Source of the DNA: Bacteroidaceae bacterium | GTDB lineage: Bacteria; Bacteroidota; Bacteroidia; Bacteroidales; Bacteroidaceae | DNA length: 64,000 nt | Direction of reading: 5' to 3' | Assembly (NCBI GenBank): GCA_017617335.1 | Contig: JAFZWK010000058.1 | Span: 48,277 to 112,276 of the forward strand | Shown here: piece after piece, positions 47,735-56,944 of the stretch | Layout of the letters: every line of letters begins with the position of its first letter | How positions within the stretch are numbered: the stretch's first letter is position 1 | Position numbers and translations under genes: made by a program | The notes under the pieces: generated by a model | The model's database searches: none | The model's input: only the letters and a program-made list of their open reading frames with translations | What the model was told of the DNA's origin: nothing

Positions 47735-47766
47735 TTTGTTTTTAACAATATTTTTTGCTAATTTTG
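47735..47766 (+). promoter_or_regulatory. Promoter of the glycogen synthase-like gene
   Basis: TTTG at 47735-47738 and TAATTTTG at 47759-47766, 20 bp apart, a full consensus match. The start codon follows 31 bp later. Confidence 0.75.
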
Positions 47767-47797
47767 CAGAATAAATATGTAATATGGACGTATTAGG

Positions 47798-48634
47798 ATG
47801 AAAGCAAAAAGAATCCTTTTTATCACTCAGGAGATTACGCCCTATGTGGCTGAGACACCTGAATCGATGCGGGGCCGGAAACTGCCTCAGCAAGTTCAAG
47901 AAAAGGGAAGAGAGGCACGTACGTTTATGCCTAAATGGGGCACCATCAACGAACGTCGCAATCAGTTGCACGAGGTGATCCGTCTGAGCGGAATGAATCT
48001 CATCATCGATGATACGGACCATCCATTGATTATCAAGGTTGCCAGCATTCCAAGTGCTCGAATGCAAGTTTACTTTATCGACAATGACGATTACTTCAGC
48101 CGGAAACAAATGGGTGCGGATGCCCGCAGACGCGAATACAAGGACAACCCTGAGCGAGCCGTCTTCTATGCACGTGGTGTACTGGAAACGGTAAAGAAAC
48201 TTCGTTGGGTCCCTGATGTGGTGCATTGCATGGGTTGGATGAGTGCTTTCGTGCCTCTTTACATCAAGACAGCCTACGAGGAGGAACCTTGTTTCCGCGA
48301 CTGCAGCGTAATATATACGCCTTCAGGATACAGCATGAAAGGTAAGTTGCCCAAGAACTTTGCCAACATCATGCGTTTGCGTTCAGCTGACATCTCTGCT
48401 TTGGAAGGACTTGAGGACACGAAAGACGTGCAGATGCTTAATAAAGTGGGTATCAAATACGCAGATGGAATCTCTTTCATGAAAAGCAATGAGAAACTAC
48501 TCCAACTGGCCCAAAGTCTGAACAAGCCCATTCTGGAACCACAGGATCCTGAGGAATACGGCTCAGCACACATAGAATTCTACGACCAGGTATGGGGTGA
48601 GGGGAAACCTGATAATGAAGAAGAAAACGATTAA
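47798..48634 (+). CDS. Glycogen/starch synthase-like protein, N-terminal half only
   Basis: 278 residues. The N-terminus resembles the GT5 donor-side domain (RILFITQEITPYVAETP, DVVHCMGWMSAFVPLYIK), but the KTGGL-type loop is absent (ESMRGRKLPQQVQEKGREA stands in its place) and no C-terminal GT-B domain follows. Full GT5 enzymes are about 480 residues or more. The frame is open and the C-terminus acidic, so this looks like a stable short form, not a frameshift. Activity is doubtful; a regulatory or structural role is possible. Confidence 0.75.
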   Translation: MKAKRILFITQEITPYVAETPESMRGRKLPQQVQEKGREARTFMPKWGTINERRNQLHEVIRLSGMNLIIDDTDHPLIIKVASIPSARMQVYFIDNDDYFSRKQMGADARRREYKDNPERAVFYARGVLETVKKLRWVPDVVHCMGWMSAFVPLYIKTAYEEEPCFRDCSVIYTPSGYSMKGKLPKNFANIMRLRSADISALEGLEDTKDVQMLNKVGIKYADGISFMKSNEKLLQLAQSLNKPILEPQDPEEYGSAHIEFYDQVWGEGKPDNEEEND

Positions 48635-48667
48635 GAAGAAAACTCTATTCACATTTTGAAAGAATCT

Positions 48668-50119
48668 ATGACAGTCAAGAAATTCACTTTGCTGAATTTT
48701 ATTATGGTCCTGAGCGTGGCTACGTTCTGTTCCTGTGATGAGGACACGTCCAGTTTAGGAATATTCCCAGAGGCAGATGGCATAACCAGCACATACGACA
48801 TATTCCAGGTTCACACTCGATCTGTGGCAATGGATTCAGTACTTTCCAACAGTACAAACAGTTACATAGGCAGTATTCTTGACCCAGAGACCAACACTCG
48901 TATCACGGCCAGCTTTGCTGCCCAATTCCACATTTTCGAGAATTTCTCTTTCCCCAAACGGCAACAACTCTTTCCTATCGACACTTTGCTGGAAGTCCAA
49001 CCAGACCACTCCAAAGAACCCATAGGATGTGATTCCATTGATGTCCGGCTGTATTTTGATGACTATTACGGCGACGGTAATAATCCTATGAAGATGGAAG
49101 TCTTCGAATTGGATCACAACAATATCATGAGTGAGGATTCCACCTATTACTCAAACATCGATCTGGAGCAGTTTCTTCCCTCTGGAGCAAAGCCTATTGC
49201 CACCAAAATGTTTACGCCTGAGGACTATACTCTAAGTGACGGAGAGCGCTTAAGCAGTAAACACATCCCCAACATCTACATCAGATTACCTGAAGAGTAT
49301 GGAACTCACATCATGAACACCTATTATGAGCATCCTGAATACTTTGTTGATTCATACTCTTTCATTCATCATGTTTGCCCAGGTTTATATTTCCGTTTGA
49401 AGAGTGGTAATGGTACAATGGTGGCAGTCACAGTAGGCACCATGAACATTCATTTCAAGTATTTCGATACAGAAAAAGCTGATAGCGTATATGCTGGTTG
49501 GGTTCGCTTTGCCGCGACACCTGAGGTCATCCAAAGCACTCAGTTTGAGAGCCAAGATGTAAGCGAACTGGTAAACGATGAGAGTTGCACCTATCTAAAG
49601 ACACCAGCAGGTATCTGCACAGAGATAACTCTACCCATTCGTGAAATCTATGCGACCCATTCCACCGACAGCGTAAACAAGGCCCAATTGACTCTTACTC
49701 GATACAATCGTGCAGAAGTGAATTATCAACTAGGAATCCCTTCATCTTTGCTGTTAGTGAGGAAACAAAACATGTATTCTTTCTTTGAGAATCACGAAGT
49801 GTCTGACTCCCAGACCTCTTATACGACGTCTTACAATTCCACTTACAACACGTACACATTCGAGAATTTAAGCCGACTAATCTCTTATTGTCAGCATGAA
49901 AAGATTTACGGCATGCAACAGGAGAATCTTACTGAAACCCAATGGGAGGCAAAATATCCAGAATGGAACAAGGTGGTGATTATTCCTGTGAAAACCAGTA
50001 CTAACACATCTGGCTATGAGGTTAGTGTTACTCATGACATGAACATGAACAGCATCCGTCTGGTGGGTGGAAGTCACACGCCAATCAATATGCAAGTAAT
50101 CTACAGCCGCTTCCAATAA
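48668..50119 (+). CDS. DUF4270 domain lipoprotein
   Basis: 483 residues from ATG 48668 (an in-frame TTG at 48656 is less likely). The lipoprotein signal ends VATFCSCDED with the probable Cys near 22. The DUF4270 family start SSLGIFPEADG follows, then a long beta-rich region ending PINMQVIYSRFQ. Bacteroidota-specific, surface or periplasmic; function unknown. It follows the GT5-like gene by 33 bp, a neighbourhood that recurs in Bacteroidales as far as I recall. Confidence 0.85.
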   Translation: MTVKKFTLLNFIMVLSVATFCSCDEDTSSLGIFPEADGITSTYDIFQVHTRSVAMDSVLSNSTNSYIGSILDPETNTRITASFAAQFHIFENFSFPKRQQLFPIDTLLEVQPDHSKEPIGCDSIDVRLYFDDYYGDGNNPMKMEVFELDHNNIMSEDSTYYSNIDLEQFLPSGAKPIATKMFTPEDYTLSDGERLSSKHIPNIYIRLPEEYGTHIMNTYYEHPEYFVDSYSFIHHVCPGLYFRLKSGNGTMVAVTVGTMNIHFKYFDTEKADSVYAGWVRFAATPEVIQSTQFESQDVSELVNDESCTYLKTPAGICTEITLPIREIYATHSTDSVNKAQLTLTRYNRAEVNYQLGIPSSLLLVRKQNMYSFFENHEVSDSQTSYTTSYNSTYNTYTFENLSRLISYCQHEKIYGMQQENLTETQWEAKYPEWNKVVIIPVKTSTNTSGYEVSVTHDMNMNSIRLVGGSHTPINMQVIYSRFQ

Positions 50120-50142
50120 TAAAGGAAGAAAGTACACATAGA

Positions 50143-50180
50143 AAAAGTCCCAGAGCATCAATATTTGTTCTGGGACTTTT
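50143..50180. terminator. Bidirectional terminator between DUF4270 and GH57 genes
   Basis: AAAAGTCCCAGA (50143-50154) and TCTGGGACTTTT (50169-50180) form a perfect 12-bp stem with a 14-nt loop. A and T tracts suit both directions between convergent genes. Confidence 0.88.
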
Positions 50181-50200
50181 CGAATAGATGTATCACATTA

Positions 50201-51652
50201 TTATTTTTTCTTCGATTCCTTTTTTGAAGGAGTCTTCTTGACAACTGGTTTTGAAACTGCAGCTTTAGCAGCTTTTTTAGGAGTTGCTGGTTTCTTGGCA
50301 GGAACAGCCTCTTTAGGTTTTTCTTCCACTACAGCAGGTTCCTCACTACCTTCAAATTGCTTCAAGCGAGCATGTAAGCGACTGATTTCCTTATCCTTCA
50401 CGTTGACAGCATTCTCCAAATTAGCAATCTGAGTATACAAGCTATTCAGCTCATCGTTCTCCACGTCATCTGGATAAAGGCTCTTCACTCGTTTCTGGAA
50501 ATCGCCCAAGATATTCATAAAATTGGTAAACGCATCGTAAGGGCTATCATAAATGCCACGATACGTGGGGATACCAGTATTCTTGGTTGACATAAAACGA
50601 AGGTTGTCACTGGCTTGCAGTCTATCCCAATCTTGCTTAATCCTACGATCACGGCAGGCCAAGATACGACCTACGATATTCTCGTCATATAGTTTGTTGA
50701 AGGTCTCTTTCTGTAAACCGTTTCCAAGTAGACTACTTGTATCACGCTCCTCGTCGTTCCAAGTAACGGGATATATGACATCGATGGGACCTACAGGTTT
50801 ATTCTTGGCAATCACCTCACTCGGTGTCTGGAACTGAACATTCATCCTCTTTGCCATTAAAGGCAGAGAACGCAGGAACTCCAAAATATTGCTCTCCAAA
50901 GGTTGATAGATACCCAATGCAGAAAGTTCCATCATGATGTTAATCACATTTTCGCCTTCAGGCAAACTTGCAATCCAGCCCATATACTTATCAGCCATCA
51001 AGGGATACTCACTCCATGCGCTATTATTGAAACGCAGACCAATGTCATCACTCAACTTATAGTCGCGAAGTAAGAGACTCAAGCGATTATCATTTGCGCA
51101 GCTATATATATAATGAGGTGATTTCCAGCCCAAAATATGTTTAGCGCCTTCCACCATCACTCCCTTGAAACCCATCTGGGCCACTGTAGCACCAATCTCA
51201 TCATTATAAATGAGCGAACTGTTGCGGAATACTTTGGGCGTATGACCAAATAGTTCCTTCATCTTGCGTGACTGACGCTTAGTTTCCGCTATGAAATTTC
51301 CATTATTGATTAAGGATGACAAACCATGACTATAAGGTTCAGCCAAAAATTCCACACATCCTGTCTTGGAAAGATCTTGCAATAGCTCCACCACTTCAGG
51401 TGCATACTGTTCCAATGACTCTAAAGCAACGCCACTAACGGAAAATGCAACTTTGAAGTCCTTACCATAAGTGTTAATCATGTCCTGCATGGTAGTCAGA
51501 GCAGGAATGTAACTACGCTGAGCAACATCAGCTGTGGCACGCTCATTCTCGTAATCATCATAATAATAATGATCTGAACCAATATCAAAGAAACGATAGC
51601 GCTTCAAATGATTAGGCTGATGTATCTCAAAATATAAACAGATTGTTTTCAT
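50201..51652 (-). CDS. Family 57 glycoside hydrolase (alpha-amylase type)
   Basis: 483 residues. The N-terminus ICLYFEIHQPNHLKRYRFF has the GH57 region-1 His-Gln-Pro motif; GVMVEGAKHILGW and SDDIGLRFNNSAWSEYP hold later conserved regions. After about residue 385 come a coiled coil (YTQIANLENAVNVKDKEISRLH) and an Ala/Lys/Pro-rich tail to the end, unusual for an amylase and perhaps an interaction tail. No signal peptide, so cytoplasmic. First step in the same-strand set with GT4 and debranching enzyme. Confidence 0.88.
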   Translation of the reverse strand: MKTICLYFEIHQPNHLKRYRFFDIGSDHYYYDDYENERATADVAQRSYIPALTTMQDMINTYGKDFKVAFSVSGVALESLEQYAPEVVELLQDLSKTGCVEFLAEPYSHGLSSLINNGNFIAETKRQSRKMKELFGHTPKVFRNSSLIYNDEIGATVAQMGFKGVMVEGAKHILGWKSPHYIYSCANDNRLSLLLRDYKLSDDIGLRFNNSAWSEYPLMADKYMGWIASLPEGENVINIMMELSALGIYQPLESNILEFLRSLPLMAKRMNVQFQTPSEVIAKNKPVGPIDVIYPVTWNDEERDTSSLLGNGLQKETFNKLYDENIVGRILACRDRRIKQDWDRLQASDNLRFMSTKNTGIPTYRGIYDSPYDAFTNFMNILGDFQKRVKSLYPDDVENDELNSLYTQIANLENAVNVKDKEISRLHARLKQFEGSEEPAVVEEKPKEAVPAKKPATPKKAAKAAVSKPVVKKTPSKKESKKK

Positions 51653-51681
51653 AATATATAATTCCTTATGTATGTTTCTAA

Positions 51682-52986
51682 CTAAATATCCTTTATAGCG
51701 TACAAATATTCACTATTATCAAACCATCCATGTGAGGTCAGTTGATTGTAGCAATTGCGAATTCTCAACCCCACTTTCTCCCAAGTAATGCGGTCTACCT
51801 CAGCCTTGCCTTCTTCACTCAGATACTTATGGAAGGCATCGTTGGTGCATATACAATATATAGCATCTGCCATAGCATCGATATCCCAGTAATCCACTTT
51901 GATTACTTTGTCCAATATCTCACCGCATCCACTCTGCTTACTGATGATGCTGGGACAACCACATTGCATAGCCTCCAAAGGCGCAATACCAAAGGGCTCA
52001 CTCACAGAGGGCATCACGAAGACATCACTGTTTTTGTAGCATTCATAAACCTGTTTACCTCGCTGGAATCCAGGGAAATGACAACGATCAGCTATTCCAT
52101 AAGCTGCTGCCAAATCAATCATGGCATCCATCATATCACCACTACCAGCGAAACAAAAACGAATATTATGACTTCTATCCAAAACACGCTTAGCAGCCTC
52201 CAGGAAATATTCAGGACCTTTCTGCATAGTGATACGACCCAAATAGGTCACAATCTTTTCATCAGAGTTCTTGTGAGGTTGGATAGCTTGTATTTCCTCT
52301 GAAAGAGGATAAACGGCATTATGCATAGCCACGCACTTGCGAGGATCCTGATGATACTGATTAATTACCGTCTGACGAGTCAACTCGCTCACACACATGA
52401 TGCAGTCTGCATGATCCATACCATTCTTCTCTATACTGTATACAGTGGGATTCACCTTGCCTCGAGAACGGTCGAAATCTGTAGCATGGACATGAATGCA
52501 GAGTGGCTTTCCACTTACCATTTTGGCATGTACGCCAGCAGGATAAGTCAACCAGTCATGTGCGTGTATTAAATCAAATTGTTCGCTGCGAGCCAGAACG
52601 CCAGCAATAATGCTGAAATTATTAATCTCATCATGCAGATTAGACGGATACCCACCAGCAAAACCTATGCATCCCATATCATCCAAGCCTTGCATGTAAT
52701 TGAAATCAGCATATAGATGATCACGGAAACGATAATAATCCTCTGCCGTATGACCCACGAAACGATTTCGAATGTTATCATATTGCACATCGCGCCATAC
52801 CACAGGTACCTGACTCATGTTGATAATCTTCAAAAAATGCTCTTCTTCTCCACTAGGACGGGGCATGCAGAAAGTGATATCAACATCTCCTTGGAGACTC
52901 AATCCCTTCGTTATGCCATAAGAGGCTACAGCCAAACCTCCATATATTTTGGGAGGAAACTCCCAACCAAACATAAGTACCTTCAT
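51682..52986 (-). CDS. Family 4 glycosyltransferase (glycogen synthase-like)
   Basis: 434 residues from ATG 52986, preceded by GGAGGT seven bases upstream; the in-frame TTG at 53007 is less likely. The GT-B start is KVLMFGWEFPPKIYGGLAV (Lys-x-Gly-Gly-like loop) and the donor-site E-x7-E motif is in EPFGIAPLEAMQCGCP. Sits between GH57 and debranching genes, so an alpha-glucan synthase role is inferred, in line with family members in Bacteroidales glycogen loci. Confidence 0.87.
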   Translation of the reverse strand: MKVLMFGWEFPPKIYGGLAVASYGITKGLSLQGDVDITFCMPRPSGEEEHFLKIINMSQVPVVWRDVQYDNIRNRFVGHTAEDYYRFRDHLYADFNYMQGLDDMGCIGFAGGYPSNLHDEINNFSIIAGVLARSEQFDLIHAHDWLTYPAGVHAKMVSGKPLCIHVHATDFDRSRGKVNPTVYSIEKNGMDHADCIMCVSELTRQTVINQYHQDPRKCVAMHNAVYPLSEEIQAIQPHKNSDEKIVTYLGRITMQKGPEYFLEAAKRVLDRSHNIRFCFAGSGDMMDAMIDLAAAYGIADRCHFPGFQRGKQVYECYKNSDVFVMPSVSEPFGIAPLEAMQCGCPSIISKQSGCGEILDKVIKVDYWDIDAMADAIYCICTNDAFHKYLSEEGKAEVDRITWEKVGLRIRNCYNQLTSHGWFDNSEYLYAIKDI

Positions 52987-53003
52987 ATCTTTACCTCCAT
53001 GTA

Positions 53004-54947
53004 TCAATAAGTGTTGTACTTATCCAACAATTTCACTACTCGCATGATACCAGCCACATTCATGGCAAAACTAATGGCTCCACGTCCGTGGAAAGGTGGA
53101 TTTCCATCAAAAAGTTCAGGAATAGTACCAATGCAATGGTAGAACAACTCTTCTTCGTAACCTACCAACAATCGGTCCACGTAACTGTAACGGCTCATCT
53201 TGAAGACCTTCAAACACGCCTCCATATAAAATCCAGCCACCCAAGGCCATGCTGTTCCCTGATGATATGCATAGTCCCGCTGTACCTGAGGTCCTACGTA
53301 CATAGGATTATATCCATGACTCTTAGGCGAAAGAGAACGAAGTCCCTTAGGCGTTGAAAGTTCCTTCGTACAATAGTCCAGCACACTTTTCTTCTGTTTC
53401 TGGTCTAAAGGAGAGTAATCCAAAGCTACTGCAAAAATCATATTGGGACGTACGTTATAGTCACGATAGCCATCCACACAATAGTCACACAAATAGCCAT
53501 ACTCGTTGTAGAACATCGGAACAAAGTTGCTGGCACACTTCTTGGCTTGAGTCTCCAATTCCTTAACCAGAGGAAGATCCTTCATGGTGCGGCAAACTTC
53601 AGCGCTAAACATCAAAGCATTGTACCACAGGCAATTGAATTCTACAATATAACCAGTGCGAGGAACAATTGGACGCCCATTTACTGTGCTATTCATCCAT
53701 GTGACAGCTTTGTCTCGTCCTTCACTATAAACCAATCCATTATCCTCAATTTTTAAATTGGGATGATTGCCTGCACGCAACCATTCCATGATGTCGCGCA
53801 ACAATTGTCCGTACTTCTCTATGCACTTATCCATCGACACTAAGTCGCCATACTGTTGGATGCACCATATCGCCCATAGCAGTACATCAGGATGTTCTAT
53901 CTCAGTCACACTCACACTCAATGGTTCACCTGCCATAAACTCTCGTATAGCCTTCTCTGCTGTGACCATAACAGACTCGAACTTTTGACTTTCGTGATTG
54001 GTTAAGGTAAGGCCTGGCAAAGAAATAAACATATCACGAGCACGGCACTTAAACCAAGGGTATCCTGCCAAAAGATAATCCTCATGATCCCTGTGAACCA
54101 GAAATTGATGAGCACTATTGATCAACGTATTATAGAAATTGTCACGAGGAGTTCGTATGTTCAATTCGAAGTCAGCCAATTCTGCAAGGGTCATCGTGTC
54201 AATCTCAGATAGACCTGCGCTGAAAACCACGCTCTCCCCTTTCGTTATATTGAACTCGAAATATCCAGGTACATACAAATCCTCGTTGCTTGAATAGCCG
54301 CGTTCCTGTTCCTTGGGATATTCCAATCCACGATACCAATCAGGACGGAACACAAACTGATTTTCCTTATTGATCTGCATGTAAAGTTCTGGATATCCAG
54401 GATACATACAGGTTTTTATACCGTTCTGTACAATCTGATACTCGCGACTGGCTCGACTGTTCTCATGCGTGAACTCACGGACACTCCTGAATGCCAGAAA
54501 GGGTTGCAGGCGCAAAGTCGTCTCACTATGTGCATCCACAAGAGTGTAACGAATAATTACACGGTTCTCAAAATGCTGAAACATCATCTCTCGCTTCAGA
54601 ATCACTCCACCCACACGATAGGTTGTGGTAGGCACCTGAAGAGAATCAAATTCTCGGATGTACTTGTGACCACGAGGGCTGAAATTGTTTCCTTGATATT
54701 TATGTAATCCCAAGTTGAACTCTGCACCATGCTGCACGACAGTTGCATCAAGCGAAGAGAGAAGAACATGGTTTTCGTCGTCCAATTCTGGTACAGGAAC
54801 AACCAATAGGCCATGATACTTTCTGGTATTACAATCCACCAAGGTGGTACATGAGTACGCTCCCGAACGATTCGATCTCAAAATCTCTTTCTGTAATGAG
54901 ACTTCGAGATTAGTCATAAGAGTCTTGTCAAATTTTAGGTAACTCAT
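53004..54947 (-). CDS. Glycogen debranching enzyme (amylo-alpha-1,6-glucosidase)
   Basis: 647 residues. An N-terminal bacterial GDE domain (about 1-250: SNRSGAYSCTTLVDCNTRKYHG) precedes an (alpha/alpha)6 catalytic domain (GYPWFKCRARDMFISLPGL, with the acidic residue; RTGYIVEFNCLWYNAL; HQGTAWPWVAGFY). No signal peptide. It removes branch stubs from glycogen. First gene of the GDE-GT4-GH57 run; its stop overlaps the TTG (but not ATG) start of the next gene. Confidence 0.92.
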   Translation of the reverse strand: MSYLKFDKTLMTNLEVSLQKEILRSNRSGAYSCTTLVDCNTRKYHGLLVVPVPELDDENHVLLSSLDATVVQHGAEFNLGLHKYQGNNFSPRGHKYIREFDSLQVPTTTYRVGGVILKREMMFQHFENRVIIRYTLVDAHSETTLRLQPFLAFRSVREFTHENSRASREYQIVQNGIKTCMYPGYPELYMQINKENQFVFRPDWYRGLEYPKEQERGYSSNEDLYVPGYFEFNITKGESVVFSAGLSEIDTMTLAELADFELNIRTPRDNFYNTLINSAHQFLVHRDHEDYLLAGYPWFKCRARDMFISLPGLTLTNHESQKFESVMVTAEKAIREFMAGEPLSVSVTEIEHPDVLLWAIWCIQQYGDLVSMDKCIEKYGQLLRDIMEWLRAGNHPNLKIEDNGLVYSEGRDKAVTWMNSTVNGRPIVPRTGYIVEFNCLWYNALMFSAEVCRTMKDLPLVKELETQAKKCASNFVPMFYNEYGYLCDYCVDGYRDYNVRPNMIFAVALDYSPLDQKQKKSVLDYCTKELSTPKGLRSLSPKSHGYNPMYVGPQVQRDYAYHQGTAWPWVAGFYMEACLKVFKMSRYSYVDRLLVGYEEELFYHCIGTIPELFDGNPPFHGRGAISFAMNVAGIMRVVKLLDKYNTY

Positions 54948-55006
54948 GGCAGACGTATTAATTCATATAAATTTCTTTTTCTTGGTAATAAACACGCTAA
55001 AGTTCT

Positions 55007-55014
55007 CAAAATTA
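55007..55014 (-). promoter_or_regulatory. -7 promoter element of the debranching-enzyme operon
   Basis: TAATTTTG on the minus strand fits TAnnTTTG, 59 bp from the start codon. No -33 element at 20 bp. The 228-bp divergent region up to 55175 holds this and the Crp-gene promoter only. Confidence 0.45.
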
Positions 55015-55107
55015 CGTAAAATTATTGAAGAAAAGAAACTTTTGAGGAGTTTTTTTCAATTTTGACACTATTTTGACATCTACATAAAAGAAAATCCATG
55101 AAAAGGA

Positions 55108-55139
55108 GTTGGTATTTTGTAAATAAATGTATAAATTTG
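55108..55139 (+). promoter_or_regulatory. Promoter of the Crp/Fnr regulator gene
   Basis: GTTG at 55108-55111 and TAAATTTG at 55132-55139 are 20 bp apart, 36 bp before the ATG. Confidence 0.6.
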
Positions 55140-55175
55140 TGCCGTACAACATGTTTTTGTTAGCAGTTTTCAGGA

Positions 55176-55877
55176 ATGGCTAAACACGAAATCAGTAAAA
55201 CTGAAGTTCAACTCAAACTACATGAACTTTTTTCTGCCCTAACCCCTGAGCAGCAGGAAATGGTGTTCCAGAATCTCACCATTCATAGTTACAAGAAAAA
55301 TGAACTCATATATTGCCAGGGTGAAACTCCTAGGGAATTACTATGCCTTATTTCTGGCAAAGTGAAGATTTACATGGATGGAGTGGGTGGACGCAGTCAA
55401 ATCATGCGGGTTGTTAATGCTGTGGAGTACTTTGGCTACCGTGCTTCTTTCTCTGGGGAGGTATTCATTACCTCAGCTGCTGCTTTCGAGTCATCCCTCA
55501 TCGCCAAGATTCCCCTTAAACTAGTCCGCAAAATGATTATGGAGAACACGCGATTAGGATGGTTCTTCATCCAAAAACTTGCTACCGCACTTGGCACCAG
55601 TGATGAACGCACCGTCAATCTGACGCAAAAGCATATTCGTGGCAGATTGGCAGAAAGCATTCTCTTCCTCAAAGAAAGTTATGGAGTTGAAGAAGATGGA
55701 TGCACTCTCAGCATTTATCTGAGTCGTGAGGATATGGCAAACTTAAGCAACATGACCACGAGTAACGCCATTCGTACCTTGAGCACCTTTGCTCAAGAGA
55801 AGCTAATCGCCATTGATGGCCGTAAAATTAAAATCATGAATGAGCCAGAACTGGAGAAAATTTCCAGATTTGGATAA
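55176..55877 (+). CDS. Crp/Fnr-family transcriptional regulator
   Basis: 233 residues. An N-terminal cyclic-nucleotide-binding-like barrel (about 15-130: YCQGETPRELLCLISGKVKIY) precedes a dimer helix and a C-terminal winged helix (LSREDMANLSNMTTSNAIRTLSTF as recognition region). No Cys cluster at the N-terminus, so not an FNR iron-sulfur sensor. It is divergent from the glycogen operon, so control of that operon is a reasonable guess; no palindromic operator was identified by eye. Confidence 0.9.
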   Translation: MAKHEISKTEVQLKLHELFSALTPEQQEMVFQNLTIHSYKKNELIYCQGETPRELLCLISGKVKIYMDGVGGRSQIMRVVNAVEYFGYRASFSGEVFITSAAAFESSLIAKIPLKLVRKMIMENTRLGWFFIQKLATALGTSDERTVNLTQKHIRGRLAESILFLKESYGVEEDGCTLSIYLSREDMANLSNMTTSNAIRTLSTFAQEKLIAIDGRKIKIMNEPELEKISRFG

Positions 55878-55911
55878 AGATTCTTACTTATTCCTTACGC
55901 CCTTTTTCTTC

Positions 55912-55931
55912 AGATATGACAACTCATATCT
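55912..55931. terminator. Perfect hairpin between convergent crp-like and miaA genes
   Basis: AGATATGA pairs with TCATATCT across a CAAC loop. There is no T tract on either side, so terminator function is uncertain. Confidence 0.4.
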
Positions 55932-55935
55932 CAAG

Positions 55936-56853
55936 CTATTCCAAAGAGCCATATAGTTCCAATATCTGCTCCACCTTGCTCTCTATGGAGTCCTCTGCGT
56001 TTATCCAGTGAATGGTCACTCCCCTTCGTTCCATTCCGCGGAACCATGTCATCTGACGTTTTGCAAACTGATGGATGGCAATTTCCAACTGCTTTACCAT
56101 CTCGTCGTACGACATCTTTCCTGTACAATAGAGTGTCAAATATTTGTATTCGAGCCCATAATATATCAAGTCTTCTGGTGCCACCCGTTCCAACAGGCCC
56201 CTCACCTCTTCCACCATTCCCTCCTCCAAGCGTTTGTATAATCGATCGGTTATCTTCTGTCTGCGCAATTCGCGATCAATTTTCACTCCTATGGTTAGAC
56301 TCTTCACGTTTGGAAAATCTCTTTCTCCGATGTGATTCTGTTGATAGTATTCTTGTATCTCGATTGCACGTATGGCGCGCTTGGGAGTATCCACGTCAGT
56401 CGTGTTGTGCAACGTCTTATACCGTTTCAATATTTCTGTCAATTCCTCCAAAGAATAGTGCCCCAGCTGCTCTCGTAAAACTGGATCCTCTGGTACAGTA
56501 ACCATCTTATAACTTCTCAGCACAGACTCAATATAAAGACCAGTTCCACCACACAAGATAACCTTTTGCCCTCGATTTAAGATATCATGATATTCCTCCC
56601 AGAATTTTTGTTGATATTGGAAAACGTTGTACTTCTCACCAGCATCCGCGATATCTATCAGGTGATAAGGAATCACCTGCCCGTCCACCGTATAATCCTC
56701 CACATCCTTCCCAGTCCCTATATCCATACCACGATAGATTTGACGACTATCAGCACTGATTATCTCAGCATTTCCCATTCGAGCTGCCAAATGGGCTGCT
56801 AATGTCGTTTTGCCTGAAGCTGTAGGTCCAAGGATAGTGATGAGATCGTACAT
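55936..56853 (-). CDS. miaA: tRNA dimethylallyltransferase MiaA
   Basis: 305 residues. P-loop GPTASGKT (9-16), the following SADSRQIYRGMDIGTGK motif, CGGTGLYIESVL, and the C-terminal FAKRQMTWFRG tRNA-binding motif. It adds a prenyl group to A37 of UNN-reading tRNAs. Some Bacteroidota carry two copies; only one is here. Confidence 0.95.
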   Translation of the reverse strand: MYDLITILGPTASGKTTLAAHLAARMGNAEIISADSRQIYRGMDIGTGKDVEDYTVDGQVIPYHLIDIADAGEKYNVFQYQQKFWEEYHDILNRGQKVILCGGTGLYIESVLRSYKMVTVPEDPVLREQLGHYSLEELTEILKRYKTLHNTTDVDTPKRAIRAIEIQEYYQQNHIGERDFPNVKSLTIGVKIDRELRRQKITDRLYKRLEEGMVEEVRGLLERVAPEDLIYYGLEYKYLTLYCTGKMSYDEMVKQLEIAIHQFAKRQMTWFRGMERRGVTIHWINAEDSIESKVEQILELYGSLE

Positions 56854-56882
56854 ACGCTTTGTACATAAATATATAATGAAAA

Positions 56883-56912
56883 GCCGCCCAAGGACAATGG
56901 CCCTCAGACGGC
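56883..56912 (-). terminator. Terminator of gap
   Basis: On the minus strand GCCGTCTGAGG pairs with CCTTGGGCGGC (11 bp with G-U pairs), loop of 8, then TTTT. It lies 33 bp after the gap stop. Confidence 0.7.
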
Positions 56913-56944
56913 TGATATTCGGTTTTGCTTTTTATCTAAATCAA

